Assembly (NCBI GenBank): GCA_900770805.1
Contig: CAAGLP010000104.1
Coordinates: 1-5,351 of the forward strand
Direction of reading: 5' to 3'
Origin: an uncultured Paraprevotella sp.
Lineage (GTDB): Bacteria > Bacteroidota > Bacteroidia > Bacteroidales > Bacteroidaceae
DNA: 5,351 bases
The notes under the pieces were generated by a model that made no database searches, had not been told where the DNA came from, and was given only the letters and a program-made list of their open reading frames with translations. Of the stretch, positions 5,196 to 5,351 are shown piece after piece. The translations under genes were made by a program, and so were the position numbers. Numbering within the stretch: position 1 is the first letter of the stretch; each line of letters starts with the position of its first letter.

Positions 5196-5351
5196 ATGAA
5201 AAAACTCTACTACATCCTGTCACTTGCATTGGCAACAGGCCTCTTTGCAAGCTGTAGCAACGACATCTACGTGGCGGTATACAAGTGCCCCACGAACTGC
5301 GACGACTGCAAGAACGGCGGTGGAGGCAATAACGGCAATGGCAGAAATGGC
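5196..5351 (+). CDS. Small putative lipoprotein with Cys cluster and Gly/Asn-rich tail (partial, right edge)
   Basis: ATG at 5196 opens a frame of 52 codons that reaches the window end without a stop. The N-terminus is a lipoprotein signal: M-K-K, a hydrophobic core (YYILSLALATGL), then the lipobox F-A-S-C with Cys20 as the lipidation site. The next residues, SNDIYVAVYK, give only a partial acidic stretch, so outer-membrane surface export through the Bacteroidota export signal is uncertain. A compact Cys cluster follows, C31-PTN-C35-DD-C38, and then a low-complexity G/N run (GGGGNNGNGRNG). The upstream -7 box and A-rich leader support a real gene. I do not recognise the family. The fold and role cannot be judged from 52 residues; the Cys cluster could bind metal or form disulfides, and the G/N run could be a flexible linker before a further domain. 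Confidence 0.75.
   Translation, partial: MKKLYYILSLALATGLFASCSNDIYVAVYKCPTNCDDCKNGGGGNNGNGRNG

Noticed and set aside
5286..5309. CxxxCxxC spacing (C31, C35, C38) of the lipoprotein matches the radical SAM iron-sulfur signature
   Set aside because: It lies 11 residues after a lipidated Cys in an exported protein and is followed by a Gly/Asn run, with none of the surrounding TIM-barrel sequence. The match is to spacing only.

Overview
The window looks like a chromosomal stretch from a gut-type member of the Bacteroidales, most likely Prevotellaceae or Bacteroidaceae. Three things support this. Genes are preceded by A/T-rich leaders without a Shine-Dalgarno sequence. Copies of the Bacteroidota -7 promoter element TAnnTTTG stand upstream of four transcription units. 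The gene content also fits: a Nif3-like protein next to a zinc-ribbon coiled-coil protein, an aguA/aguB polyamine pair, and a small lipoprotein with an SPII signal. The genus is inference; no rRNA or marker gene is present.

Layout. Positions 1-1419 (minus strand) hold a tightly coupled pair: a Nif3-family dinuclear-metal protein, followed with no spacer by a C4 zinc-ribbon coiled-coil protein that runs off the left edge. A 185-bp divergent intergenic region (1420-1604) carries one promoter-like element per direction. Positions 1605-3639 (plus strand) hold agmatine deiminase (aguA) and N-carbamoylputrescine amidase (aguB). Together they convert agmatine to putrescine, and a good intrinsic terminator follows at 3701-3746. 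Positions 3768-4916 (minus strand) hold an integral membrane acyltransferase with its own promoter. The 279-bp region 4917-5195 is purely regulatory: a minus-strand promoter, a perfect 17-bp palindrome, a second inverted repeat and a plus-strand promoter. Positions 5196-5351 begin a small lipoprotein with a Cys cluster and a Gly/Asn-rich tail, cut by the right edge.

The polyamine pair is the only clear metabolic pathway. Three observations deserve a second look. First, aguA has an in-frame 78-bp (26-codon) segment bounded by an exact 11-bp direct repeat and lower in GC than the flank, which looks like an insertion or expansion in a conserved enzyme. Second, an operator-like palindrome lies between the acyltransferase and the lipoprotein. 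Third, the truncated lipoprotein itself is of unknown type. I see no tRNA, rRNA, CRISPR, IS element or recognisable defence or secretion system, and no clear evidence of an undescribed multi-gene system inside these 5.35 kb.
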